The notes under the pieces are model-generated. The model did not search any database. It worked only from the letters and a program-made list of their open reading frames with translations, and was not told the DNA's origin. This document shows positions 37,445 to 50,409 of a DNA stretch of 64,000 nt, piece after piece. This DNA comes from Echiichthys vipera (lineage: Eukaryota; Chordata; Actinopteri; Perciformes; Trachinidae), in the NCBI GenBank assembly GCA_963691815.1, contig OY829667.1:19249691-19313690 (forward strand). Direction: 5' to 3'. Numbering within the stretch: the first letter of the stretch is position 1; each line of letters starts with the position of its first letter. A program made the translations under genes and the position numbers.

Positions 37445-39825
37445 TTGGATCCAAGAGGGCACTTTAGCACACGTTTTAGCTCCAAGAGGGCACTTCAGCA
37501 CACTTTTTGGTCCAAGAGGGCACATAAGCACCGTTTTAGCTCCAAGAGGGCACTTTTGCACACATTTTGGCTCCAAGAGGGCACATTACCACACGTTTTA
37601 GCTCCAAGAGGGCACTATAGCAAACGTTTTAGCTCCAAGAGGGCACTTTAGCACACGTTTTGGCTCAGAGAGGGCACTTCAGCACACTTTTTGGTCCAAG
37701 AAAGCACATAAGTACCGTTTTAGCTCCAAGAGGGCACCTTTTCACACATTTTGGCTCCAAGAGGGCACATTACCACACGTTTTAGCTCCAAGAGGGCACT
37801 TTAGCACACGTTTTGGCTCCCAAGAGGGCAATTTAGCATGTGTTTTGGCTCCAAGAGAGCACTTTAGCACACGTTTTGGCTCCAACAGGGCACTATAGCA
37901 CACGTTTTAGCTCCAAGAGGGCACTTTAGCACACATTTTGGCTCCTACAGGGCACTTTAGTACACGTTTTGGCTCCAGGAGGTCACTTTAGCACACATTT
38001 TGGTCCAAGAGAGCACTTTAGCACATGTTTTAGCTCCAAGAGGGTACTTAAGCATGCGTTTTGGCTTTCAAGGGGGCATTTTAGCGCACATTTTGGCTCA
38101 AAGAGAGCACTTTAGCACACATTTTTGCTCCAAGAGGGCACTTTAGCAAACGTTTTGGCTCCAAAAAGGCAGTTTAGCACATGTTTTGGCTGCAATAGGG
38201 CACTTTAGCACACATTTTGGCTTCAAGAGAGCACTTTAGCACATGTTTTAGCTCCAAGAGGACACTTTAGCACACATTTTAGCTCCCAATGAGGCATTTT
38301 AGTACACATTTAGCTCCAAGAGGGCACTTTTGCACAGATTTTGGTCCAAGAGGGCACTTTAACACACGTTTTAGCTTCCAAGAGGGCACTTTAGCAAACG
38401 TTTTGGCTCCAAGTGAGCACTTTAACACATGTTTTAGCTCCAAGAGGGCACTTTAGCACGTGTTTTGGCTTCCAAGGGGGCATTTTAGAACACATTTTGG
38501 TTATAAAGAGGGCACTTTAGCACACATTTTGGCTGCAAGAGGACACTTTAGCACACGTTTTAGCTCCAAGAGGGCACTATAGCAAACGTTTTAGCTCCAA
38601 GAGGGCACTTTAGCACACGTTTTGGCTCAGAGAGGGCACTTCAGCACACTTTTTGGTCCAAGAAAGCACATAAGTACCATTTTAGCTCCAAGAGGGCACC
38701 TTTTCACACATTTTGGCTCCAAGAGGGCACATTACCACACGTTTTAGCTCCAAGAGGGCACTTTAGCACACGTTTTGGCTCCCAAGAGGGCAATTTAGCA
38801 TGTGTTTTGGCTCCAACAGAGCACTTTAGCACACGTTTTGGCTCCAACAGGGCACTATAGCACACGTTTTAGCTCCAAGAGGGCACTTTAGCACACATTT
38901 TGGCTCCTACAGGGCACTTTAGTACACGTTTTGGCTCCAGGAGGTCACTTTAGCACACATTTTGGTCCAAGAGAGCACTTTAGCACATGTTTTAGCTTCC
39001 AAGAGGGCATTTTAGAACACACTTTGGCTCAAAGAGGACACTTTTGCACACATCTTGGTCCAAGAGGGCACTTTTGCACACATTTTGGTCCAAGAGGGTA
39101 CTTTAGCACGTGTTTTGGCTTCCAAGGGGAAACTTTAGCACACATTTTGGCTCAAAGAGGGCACTTTAGCACACGTTTTAGCTCCAAGAGGGCACTTTAG
39201 CACACGTTTTGGCTCCCAAGGGGGCATTTTAGAACACATTTTGGCTCAAAGAGGGCACTTTTGCACACATTTTGGTCCAAGAGGAAACTTTAACACACGT
39301 TTTAGCTCCAAGAGGGTAATTTAGCACACGTTTTGGCTGCAAGAAGGCACTTTAGCACATGTTTTGGCTTCCAAGGGGGCATTTTAGCACATATTTTGGC
39401 TCAAAGAGAGCACTTTAGCACATGTTTTCACTCCCAATAGGGCAATTTAGCACACATTTAGCTCCAAGAGGGCACTTTTGCACACATTTTGGTCCAAGAG
39501 GGCACTTTAACACACGTTTTTACTTCTGGAGGGAACTTAAGCACAGATTTTTGCTCCAAGAGGTAACTATAGCACACGTTTTGGCAACTACAGGGCACTT
39601 TAGTACACGTTTTGGCTCCAAGAGGGCACTTTAACATACATTTTGGTCCAAGAGGGTACTTTAGCACACGTTTTGGTCCAAGAGGGCACTTTAGCACACG
39701 TTTTTACTTCTGGAGGGAACTTTAGCAAAAGTTTTGGTCCAAGAGGGCACTTTAGCACACGTTTTGACTTCAACAGGGCACTTTAGCACACGTTTTGGCT
39801 CAGAGAGGGCACTTTAGCACACGTT
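37445..39825 (+). repeat. HOR family B, copy B3 (2381 bp)
   Basis: Exact length match to B2. A base change gives GGCTCCAACAGAGC near 38811 where B2 has GGCTCCAAGAGAGC. Confidence 0.93.
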
Positions 39826-40995
39826 TTGGATCCAAGAGGGCACTTTAGCACACGTTTTAGCTCCAAGAGGGCACTTCAGCACACTTTTTGGTCCAAGAGG
39901 GCACATAAGCACCGTTTTAGCTCCAAGAGGGCACTTTTGCACACATTTTGGCTCCAAGAGGGCACATTACCACACGTTTTAGCTCCAAGAGGGCACTATA
40001 GCAAACGTTTTAGCTCCAAGAGGGCACTTTAGCACACGTTTTGGCTCAGAGAGGGCACTTCAGCACACTTTTTGGTCCAAGAAAGCACATAAGTACCATT
40101 TTAGCTCCAAGAGGGCACCTTTTCACACATTTTGGCTCCAAGAGGGCACATTACCACACGTTTTAGCTCCAAGAGGGCACTTTAGCACACGTTTTTGGCT
40201 CCCAAGAGGGCAATTTAGCATGTGTTTTGGCTCCAAGAGAGCACTTTAGCACACGTTTTGGCTCCAACAGGGCACTATAGCACACGTTTTAGCTCCAAGA
40301 GGGCACTTTAGCACAAATTCTGGCTCCTACAGGGCACTCTAGTACACGTTTTGGCTCCAGGAGGTCACTTTAGCACACATTTTGGTCCAAGAGTGTACTT
40401 TAGCACGTGTTTCGGCTTCCAAGGGGGCATTTTAGAACACACTTTGGCTCAAAGAGGACACTTTTGCACACATCTTGGTCCAAGAGGGTACTTTAGCACA
40501 CGTTTTGGTCCAAGAGGGCACTTTAGCACACGTTTTAGCTTCCAAGAGGGCACTTTAGCACACATTTTGGCTCAAAGAGGGCACTTTAGCACACGTTTTG
40601 GATCCAAGAGGGCACTTTAGCACACGTTTTAGCTCAAAGAGAGCACTTTAGCACACATTTTGGTCCAAGAGGGTACTTTAGCACACGTTTTGGTCCAAGA
40701 GGGCACTTTAGCACACGTTTTTACTTCTGGAGGGAACTTAAGCACAGATTTTTGCTCCAAGAGGTAACTATAGCACACGTTTTGGCAACTACAGGGCACT
40801 TTAGTACACGTTTTGGCTCCAAGAGGGCACTTTAACATACATTTTGGTCCAAGAGGGTACTTTAGCACACGTTTTGGTCCAAGAGGGCACTTTAGCACAC
40901 GTTTTTACTTCTGGAGGGAACTTTAGCAAAAGTTTTGGTCCAAGAGGGCACTTTAGCACACGTTTTGACTTCAACAGGGCACTTTAGCACACGTT
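39826..40995 (+). repeat. HOR family B, copy B4 (1170 bp, internally deleted)
   Basis: Retains the start and end of the B unit but lacks about 1.2 kb of the middle. It carries a one-base T insertion (CACGTTTTTGGCTCCC) near 40195. Confidence 0.88.
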
Positions 40996-42870
40996 TTGGC
41001 TCAGAGAGGGCACTTTAGCACACGTTTTAGCTCCAAGAAGGCACTTCAGCACACTTTTTGGTCCAAGAGGGCACATAAGCACCGTTTTAGCTCCAAGAGG
41101 GCACTTTTGCACACATTTTGGCTCCAAGAGGGCACATTACCACACTTTTTAGCTCCAAGAGGGCACTATAGCAAACGTTTTAGCTCCAAGAGGGCACTTT
41201 AGCACACGTTTTGGCTCAGAGAGGGCACTTCAGCACACTTTTTGGTCCAAGAAAGCACATAAGTACCGTTTTAGCTCCAAGAGGGCACCTTTTCACACAT
41301 TTTGGCTCCAAGAGGGCACATTACCACACGTTTTAGCTCCAAGAGGGCACTTTAGCACACGTTTTGGCTCCAAGAGGGCACTTTAGCAAACGTTTTGGCT
41401 CCAAAAAGGCAGTTTAGCACATGTTTTGGCTGCAATAGGGCACTTTAGCACACATTTTGGCTTCAAGAGAGCACTTTAGCACATGTTTTAGCTCCAAGAG
41501 GACACTTTAGCACACATTTTGGCTCCCAATGAGGCATTTTAGTACACATTTAGCTCCAAGAGGGCACTTTTGCACAGATTTTGGTCCAAGAGGGAACTTT
41601 AACACACGTTTTAGCTTCCAAGAGGGCACTTTAGCAAACGTTTTGGCTCCAAGTGAGTACTTTAACACATGTTTTAGCTCCAAGATTGTACTTTAGCACG
41701 TGTTTTGGCTTCCAAGGGGGCATTTTAGAACACATTTTGGTTATAAAGAGGGCACTTTAGCACACATTTTGGCTGCAAGAAGACACTTTAGCACACGTTT
41801 TAGCTCCAAGAGGGCACTATAGCAAACGTTTTAGCTCCAAGAGGGCACTTTAGCACACGTTTTGGCTCAGAGAGGGCACTTCAGCACACTTTTTGGTCCA
41901 AGAAAGCACATAAGTACCATTTTAGCTCCAAGAGGGCACCTTTTCACACATTTTGGCTCCAAGAGGGCACATTACCACACGTTTTAGCTCCAAGAGGGCA
42001 CTTTAGCACACGTTTTGGCTCCCAAGAGGGCAATTTAGCATGTGTTTTGGCTCCAAGAGAGCACTTTAGCACACGTTTTGGCTCCAACAGGGCACTATAG
42101 CACACGTTTTAGCTCCAAGAGGGCACTTTAGCACACATTTTGGCTCCTACAGGGCACTTTAGTACACGTTTTGGCTCCAGGAGGTCACTTTAGCACACAT
42201 TTTGGTCCAAGAGAGCACTTTAGCACATGTTTTAGCTCCAAGAGTGTACTTTAGCACGTGTTTCGGCTTCCAAGGGGGCATTTTAGAACACACTTTGGCT
42301 CAAAGAGGACACTTTTGCACACATCTTGGTCCAAGAGGGCACTTTTGCACACATTTTGGTCCAAGAGGGTACTTTAGCACGTGTTTTGGCTTCCAAGGGG
42401 AAACTTTAGCACACATTTTGGCTCAAAGAGGGCACTTTAGCACACGTTTTAGCTCCAAGAGGGCACTTTAGCACACGTTTTGGCTCCCAAGGGGGCATTT
42501 TAGAACACATTTTGGCTCAAAGAGGGCACTTTTGCACACATTTTGGTCCAAGAGGAAACTTTAACACACGTTTTAGCTTCCAAGAGGGTAATTTAGCACA
42601 CGTTTTGGCTGCAAGAAGGCACTTTAGCACATGTTTTGGCTTCCAAGGGGGCATTTTAGCACATATTTTGGCTCAAAGAGAGCACTTTAGCACACGTTTT
42701 CACTCCCAATAGGGCAATTTAGCACACATTTAGCTCGTAGAGGGCACTTTTGCACACATTTTGGTCCAAGAGGGCACTTTAACACACGTTTTTACTTCTG
42801 GAGGGAACTTAAGCACAGATTTTTGCTCCAAGAGGTAACTATAGCACACGTTTTGGCAACTACGGGGCAC
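40996..42870 (+). repeat. HOR family B, copy B5 (about 1875 bp)
   Basis: Starts like B2/B3, then skips a block near 41365, where GGCTCCAAGAGGGC joins directly to the GCAAACG monomer. It ends near the GGCAACTACGGGG monomer at 42855, after which the order is that of family C. Confidence 0.85.
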
Positions 42871-43218
42871 TTTAGCACACGTTTTGGCTTCCAAGAGGGC
42901 ACTTAAGCAAAGGTTTTGGCTCCAATAGAGCACTTTAGCACATGTTTTAGCTCCAAGAGTGTACTTTAGCACGTGTTTCGGCTTCAAAGGGGGCATTTTA
43001 GAACACACTTTGGCTCAAAGAGAACACTTTTGCACACATCTTGGTCCAAGAGGGCACCTTTGCACACATTTTGGTCCAAGAGGGTACTTTAGCACGTGTT
43101 TTGGCTTCCAAGGGGGCATTTTAGAACACATTTGGCTCAAAGAGGGCACTTGAGCACACGTTTTGGCTCCAAGTGGGCACTTTAGCACACGTTTTAGCTC
43201 CAAAAAGGCACTTAAGCA
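42871..43218 (+). repeat. B-to-C transition, satellite monomers
   Basis: 31-bp monomers matching pieces of family C (compare about 44160-44470), including TTTCGGCTTCAAAGGGGGC. No single HOR assignment. Confidence 0.7.
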
Positions 43219-46200
43219 CACATTTTGGCTCCTACAGGGCACTTTAGTACACGTTTTGGCTCCAGGAGGTCACTTTAGCACACATTTTGGTCCAAGAGAG
43301 CACTTTAGCACATGTTTTAGCTTTACAGGGCACTTTAGCACACGTTTTTGCTTTCAAGGGGGCACTTTAGCACATGTTTTGGCTCCCAATAGGGCAATTT
43401 ATCACAAATTTAGCTCCAAGAGGGCACTTTTGCACACATTTTGGTCCAAGAGGGCACTTTAACACACGTTTTAGCTTCCAAGAGGGTACTTTAGCACACG
43501 TTTTGGCTTCCAAGAGGGCACTTGAGCAAAGGTTTTGGCTCCAATAGAGCACTTTAGCACATGTTTTAGCTCCAAGAGTGTACTTTAGCACGTGTTTCGG
43601 CTTCCAAGGGGGCATTTTAGAACACACTTTGGCTCAAAGAGGACACTTTTGCACACATCTTGGTCCAAGAGGGCACTTTTGCACACATTTTGGTCCAAGA
43701 GGGTACTTTAGCACGTGTTTTGGCTTCCAAGGGGAAACTTTAGCACACATTTTGGCTCAAAGAGGGCACTTTAGCACACGTTTTAGCTCCAAGAGGGCAC
43801 TTTAGCACACGTTTTGGCTCCCAAGGGGGCATTTTAGAACACATTTTGGCTCAAAGAGGGCACTTTTGCACACATTTTGGTCCAAGAGGATACTTTAACA
43901 CACGTTTTAGCTTCCAAGAGGGTAATTTAGCACACGTTTTGGCTGCAAGAGGGCACTTTAGCACATGTTTTGGCTTCCAAGGGGGCATTTTAGCACATAT
44001 TTTGGCTCAAAGAGAGCACTTTAGCACACGTTTTCACTCCCAATAGGGCAATTTAGCACACATTTAGCTCCAAGAGGGCACTTTTGCACACATTTTGGTC
44101 CAAGAGGGCACTTTAACACACGTTTTAGCTTCCAAGAGGGTACTTTAGCACACGTTTTGGCTTCCAAGAGGGCACTTAAGCAAAGGTTTTGGCTCCAATA
44201 GAGCACTTTAGCACATGTTTTAGCTCCAAGAGTGTACTTTAGCACGTGTTTCGGCTTCAAAGGGGGCATTTTAGAACACACTTTGGCTCAAAGAGAACAC
44301 TTTTGCACACATCTTGGTCCAAGAGGGCACCTTTGCACACATTTTGGTCCAAGAGGGTACTTTAGCACGTGTTTTGGCTTCCAAGGGGGCATTTTAGAAC
44401 ACATTTGGCTCAAAGAGGGCACTTGAGCACACGTTTTGGCTCCAAGTGGGCACTTTAGCACACGTTTTAGCTCCAAAAAGGCACTTAAGCACACGTTTTG
44501 GCTCCCAATAGGGCAATTTAGTACACATTTATTTCCCAGAGGGCACTTTTGCACACATTTTGGTCCAAGAGGGCACTTTAACACACGTTTTGGCTTCCAA
44601 GAGGGCACTTAAGCAAAGGTTTTGGCTCCAATAGAGCACTTTAGCACATGTATTAGCTCCAAAAGTGTACTTTAGCACGTGTTTTGGCTTCAAAGGGGGC
44701 ATTTTAGAACACATTTTGGCTCAAAGAGGACACTTTTGCACACATTTTGGTCCAAGAAAGAGGGCACTTTAACAAACGTTTTAGCTTCCAAGAGGGTACT
44801 TTAGCACACGTTTTGGCTGCAAGAGAGCACTTTAGCACATATTTTAGCACAGATTTTTGCTTAAAGAGGGAACTATAGCACGCGTTTTGGCAACTACAGG
44901 GCACTTTAGTAAACGTTTTGGCCTCAAGAGGGAACGTAAGCACACATTTTGGTCCAAGAGGGCACTTTAGCACACGTTTTGGTCCAAGAGGGCACTTAAG
45001 CACACGTTTTTACTTCTGGAGGGCACTATAGCACACGTTTTGGTCCAAGAGGGCACTTTAGCACACGTTTTGACTTCTAAAAGGCACTTTAGCACACGTT
45101 TTGGCTCAGAGAGGGCACTTTAGCACATGTTTTAGCTCCAAGAGGGCACTTTAGCACACATTTTGGCTCCAAGAGGGCACTTTTGCACACATTTTGGTCT
45201 AAGAAAGAGGGCACTTTAACACACGTTTTAGCTTCCAAGAGGGTACTTTAGCACACGTTTTGGCTGCAAGAGAGCACTTTAGCACATGTTTTAGCACAGA
45301 TTTTTGCTTAAAGAGGGAACTATAGCACGCGTTTTGGCAACTACAGGGCACTTTAGTAAACGTTTTGGCTCCAAGAGGGAACGTAAGCACACATTTTGGT
45401 CCAAGAGGGCACTTTAGCACACGTTTTGGTCCAAGAGGGCACTTTAGCACACGTTTTTACTTCTGGAGGGCACTATAGCACACGTTTTGGTCCAAGAGGG
45501 CACTTTAGCACACGTTTTGACTTCTAAAAGGCACTTTAGCACACGTTTTGGCTCAGAGAGGGCACTTTAGCACATGTTTTAGCTCCAAGAGGGCACTTTA
45601 GCACACATTTTGGCTCCAAGAGGACACTTTTGCACACATTTTGGTCCAAGAAAGAGGGCACTTTAACACACGTTTTAGCTTCCAAGAGGGTACTTTAGCA
45701 CACGTTTTGGCTGCAAGAAGACACTTTAGTATATGTTTTGGCTCCCAATAGAGCACTTTAGCACAAGTTTTGGCTCCAAGAGAGCACTTTAGCACATGTT
45801 TTAGCTCCAAGAGGGTACTTTAGCACGCGTTTTGACTTCCAAGGGGGAATTTTAGCCCACGTTTTGGCTCAAAGAGGGCACTTTGGCACACATTTCGGCT
45901 CCAAGAGGGCACTTTAGCACCCGTTTAAGCTCCAAGAAGGCACTTTAGCACACGTTTTGGCTCCCAAGAGGGACTTTAGTGCATGTTTTGGCTCCAAGAG
46001 GGTACTATAGCACACGTTTCAGTTCCGAGAGAGCACTTTAGCACACATTTTGGCTCCAAAGAGAGAACTTTAGCACACGTTTTGGTCCAAGAGTGTACTT
46101 TAGCACGTGTTTTGGCTTCCAAGGGGGCATTTTAGAACACATTTTGGCTCATAGAGGGCACTTTAACACACGTTTTAGCTTCCAAGAGGGCAGTTTAGCA

Positions 46201-46543
46201 AACGTTTTGGCTCCAATAGAGCACTTTAGCACATGTTTTAGCTCCAAGAGGGTACTTTAGCAAACGTTTTGGCTCCCAATAGGGCAATTTAGCACACATT
46301 TTAGCTCCAAGAGGGCACTTTAGCACACGTTTTTGCTCCCAATAGGGCAATTAAGCCCCAAATTCAGCTCCAAGAGGGCACTTTTGCACACATTTTGGTC
46401 CAAGAGGGCACTTTAGCACACATTTTGGCTCCCAAGAGGGCAATTTAGCATGTGTTTTGGCTCCAAGAGAGCACTTTAGCACACGTTTTGGCTCCAACAG
46501 GGCACTATAGCACACGTTTTAGCACCAAGAGGGCACTTTAGCA
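43219..46543 (+). repeat. HOR family C, copy C1 (3325 bp)
   Basis: The GGCTCCTACAGGG / GGCTCCAGGAGG region at 43219 recurs at 46544 (offset 3325). From about 44400 the offset to the second copy becomes 2984, because C1 holds extra monomers at about 43745-43960 and 44281-44400. Family C is marked by monomers with CCAAGAAAGAGGG (about 44751, 45192, 45645) and GCTTAAAGAGGG. Confidence 0.87.
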
Positions 46544-49400
46544 CACATTTTGGCTCCTACAGGGCACTTTAGTACACGTTTTGGCTCCAGGAGGTCACTT
46601 TAGCACACATTTTGGTCCAAGAGAGCACTTTAGCACATGTTTTAGCTTTACAGGGCACTTTAGCACACGTTTTTGCTTTCAAGGGGGCACTTTAGCACAT
46701 GTTTTGGCTCCCAATAGGGCAATTTATCACAAATTTAGCTCCAAGAGGGCACTTTTGCACACATTTTGGTCCAAGAGGGCACTTTAACACACGTTTTAGC
46801 TTCCAAGAGGGTACTTTAGCACACGTTTTGGCTTCCAAGAGGGCACTTGAGCAAAGGTTTTGGCTCCAATAGAGCACTTTAGCACATGTTTTAGCTCCAA
46901 GAGTGTACTTTAGCACGTGTTTCGGCTTCCAAGGGGGCATTTTAGAACACACTTTGGCTCAAAGAGGACACTTTTGCACACATCTTGGTCCAAGAGGGCA
47001 CTTTTGCACACATTTTGGTCCAAGAGGGTAATTTAGCACGTGTTTTGGCTTCCAAGGGGAAACTTTAGCACATGTTTTGGCTTCCAAGGGGGCATTTTAG
47101 CACATATTTTGGCTCAAAGAGAGCACTTTAGCACACGTTTTCACTCCCAATAGGGCAATTTAGCACACATTTAGCTCCAAGAGGGCACTTTTGCACACAT
47201 TTTGGTCCAAGAGGGCACTTTAACACACGTTTTAGCTTCCAAGAGGGTACTTTAGCACACGTTTTGGCTTCCAAGAGGGCACTTAAGCAAAGGTTTTGGC
47301 TCCAATAGAGCACTTTAGCACATGTTTTAGCTCCAAGAGTGTACTTTAGCACGTGTTTCGGCTTCCAAGGGGGCATTTTAGAACACATTTGGCTCAAAGA
47401 GGGCACTTTAGCACACGTTTTGGCTCCAAGTGGGCACTTTAGCACACGTTTTAGCTCCAAAAAGGCACTTAAGCACACGTTTTGGCTCCCAATAGGGCAA
47501 TTTAGTACACATTTATTTCCCAGAGGGCACTTTTGCACACATTTTGGTCCAAGAGGGCACTTTAACACACGTTTTGGCTTCCAAGAGGGCACTTAAGCAA
47601 AGGTTTTGGCTCCAATAGAGCACTTTAGCACATGTATTAGCTCCAAAAGTGTACTTTAGCACGTGTTTTGGCTTCAAAGGGGGCATTTTAGAACACATTT
47701 TGGCTCAAAGAGGACACTTTTGCACACATTTTGGTCCAAGAAAGAGGGCACTTTAACAAACGTTTTAGCTTCCAAGAGGGTACTTTAGCACACGTTTTGG
47801 CTGCAAGAGAGCACTTTAGCACATATTTTAGCACAGATTTTTGCTTAAAGAGGGAACTATAGCACGCGTTTTGGCAACTACAGGGCACTTTAGTAAACGT
47901 TTTGGCTCCAAGAGGGAACGTAAGCACACATTTTGGTCCAAGAGGGCACTTTAGCACACGTTTTGGTCCAAGAGGGCACTTAAGCACACGTTTTTACTTC
48001 TGGAGGGCACTATAGCACACGTTTTGGTCCAAGAGGGCACTTTAGCACACGTTTTGACTTCTAAAAGGCACTTTAGCACACGTTTTGGCTCAGAGAGGGC
48101 ACTTTAGCACATGTTTTAGCTCCAAGAGGGCACTTTAGCACACATTTTGGCTCCAAGAGGGCACTTTTGCACACATTTTGGTCTAAGAAAGAGGGCACTT
48201 TAACACACGTTTTAGCTTCCAAGAGGGTACTTTAGCACACGTTTTGGCTGCAAGAGAGCACTTTAGCACATGTTTTAGCACAGATTTTTGCTTAAAGAGG
48301 GAACTATAGCACGCGTTTTGGCAACTACAGGGCACTTTAGTAAACGTTTTGGCTCCAAGAGGGAACGTAAGCACACATTTTGGTCCAAGAGGGCACTTTA
48401 GCACACGTTTTGGTCCAAGAGGGCACTTTAGCACACGTTTTTACTTCTGGAGGGCACTATAGCACACGTTTTGGTCCAAGAGGGCACTTTAGCACACGTT
48501 TTGACTTCTAAAAGGCACTTTAGCACACGTTTTGGCTCAGAGAGGGCACTTTAGCACATGTTTTAGCTCCAAGAGGGCACTTTAGCACACATTTTGGCTC
48601 CAAGAGGACACTTTTGCACACATTTTGGTCCAAGAAAGAGGGCACTTTAACACACGTTTTAGCTTCCAAGAGGGTACTTTAGCACACGTTTTGGCTGCAA
48701 GAAGACACTTTAGTATATGTTTTGGCTCCCAATAGAGCACTTTAGCACAAGTTTTGGCTCCAAGAGAGCACTTTAGCACATGTTTTAGCTCCAAGAGGGT
48801 ACTTTAGCACGCGTTTTGACTTCCAAGGGGGAATTTTAGCCCACGTTTTGGCTCAAAGAGGGCACTTTGGCACACATTTCGGCTCCAAGAGGGCACTTTA
48901 GCACCCGTTTAAGCTCCAAGAAGGCACTTTAGCACACGTTTTGGCTCCCAAGAGGGACTTTAGTGCATGTTTTGGCTCCAAGAGGGTACTATAGCACACG
49001 TTTCAGTTCCGAGAGAGCACTTTAGCACACATTTTGGCTCCAAAGAGAGAACTTTAGCACACGTTTTGGTCCAAGAGTGTACTTTAGCACGTGTTTTGGC
49101 TTCCAAGGGGGCATTTTAGAACACATTTTGGCTCAAAGAGGGCACTTTAACACACGTTTTAGCTTCCAAGAGGGCAGTTTAGCAAACGTTTTGGCTCCAA
49201 TAGAGCACTTTAGCACATGTTTTAGCTCCAAGAGGGTACTTTAGCAAACGTTTTGGCTCCCAATAGGGCAATTTAGCACACATTTTAGCTCCAAGAGGGC
49301 ACTTTAGCACACGTTTTTGCTCCCAATAGGGCAATTAAGCCCCAAATTCAGCTCCAAGAGGGCACTTTTGCACACATTTTGGTCCAAGAGGGCACTTTAA
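46544..49400 (+). repeat. HOR family C, copy C2
   Basis: Tracks C1 at offset 3325, then about 3107, then 2984, and diverges from C1 near 49400. Its last kilobase (48351 onward) also forms the start of duplicated block D. Confidence 0.87.
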
Positions 49401-50409
49401 CACACGTTATAGCTTCCAAGAGGGTACTTTAGCACACGTTTTGGCTGCAAGAAGGCACTTAAGCATATGTTTTGGCTCCCAATAGGGCACTTTAGCGCAC
49501 GTTTTAACTCCAAGAAAGCACTTTAGCACGTGTTTTAGCTCCAAGAGAGCACTTTAGCAAATGTTTTGGCTCCCAATAGGGCAATTTAGCACACATTTAG
49601 CTCCATGAGGGTACTTTTGCACACATTTTGGTCCAAGAGGGCACTTAAACACACGTTTTGGCTTCCAAGAGGGCACTTAAGCAAAGGTTTTGGCTCCAAT
49701 AGAGCACTTTTGCACATGTTTTAGCTCCAAGAGTGTACTTTAGCACGTGTTTTGGCTTCAAAGGGGGCATTTTAGAACACATTTTGGCTCAAAGGGGGCA
49801 CTTTAGCACACGTTTTGGCTCCAAGAGGGCACTTTGGCACACGTTTTAGCTACAAGAGGGCACTTTAGCACACATTTTGGCTCCCAATAGGGCAATTTAG
49901 CACACATTTAGCTCCAAGAGGACACTTTTGCACACATTTTGGTCCAAGAGGGCACTTTAACACACGTTTTAGCTTCCAAGAGGGTAGTTTAGCACACGTT
50001 TTGGCTGCAAGAAGGTACTTTAGCATATGTTTTGGCTCCCAATAGGGCACTTTAGCATACGTTTTTGCTCCAAGATAGCACTTTAGCACATGTTTTAGCT
50101 CCAAGAGGGTACTTTAGCACGCGTTTTGACTTCCAAGGGGGCATTTTAGCACACGCTTTGGTTCAAAGAGAGCACTTTAGCACACATTTTGGCTCCAAGA
50201 GGGCACTTTAGCACACGTTTTGGCTCCCAAGAGGGCACTTTAGTGCATGTTTTGGCTCCAAGAGGGTACTATAGCACACGTTTTGGCTCCAAGAGAGCAC
50301 TTTAGCACACATTTTGGCTCCGAAGAGAGAACTTTAGCACACGTTTTGGCTCCCAGAGGGCACTTTAGCACACGTTTTGACTTCTACAGGGCACTTTAGC
50401 ACACGTTTT
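48351..50409 (+). repeat. 2,059-bp block D, copy D1
   Basis: Begins at the GGCTCCAAGAGGGAACG monomer at 48351; the same monomer starts the next copy at 50410 and, altered, the sequence after it at 52469, each 2059 bp on. D1 overlaps the C2 tail and extends past it. Confidence 0.93.
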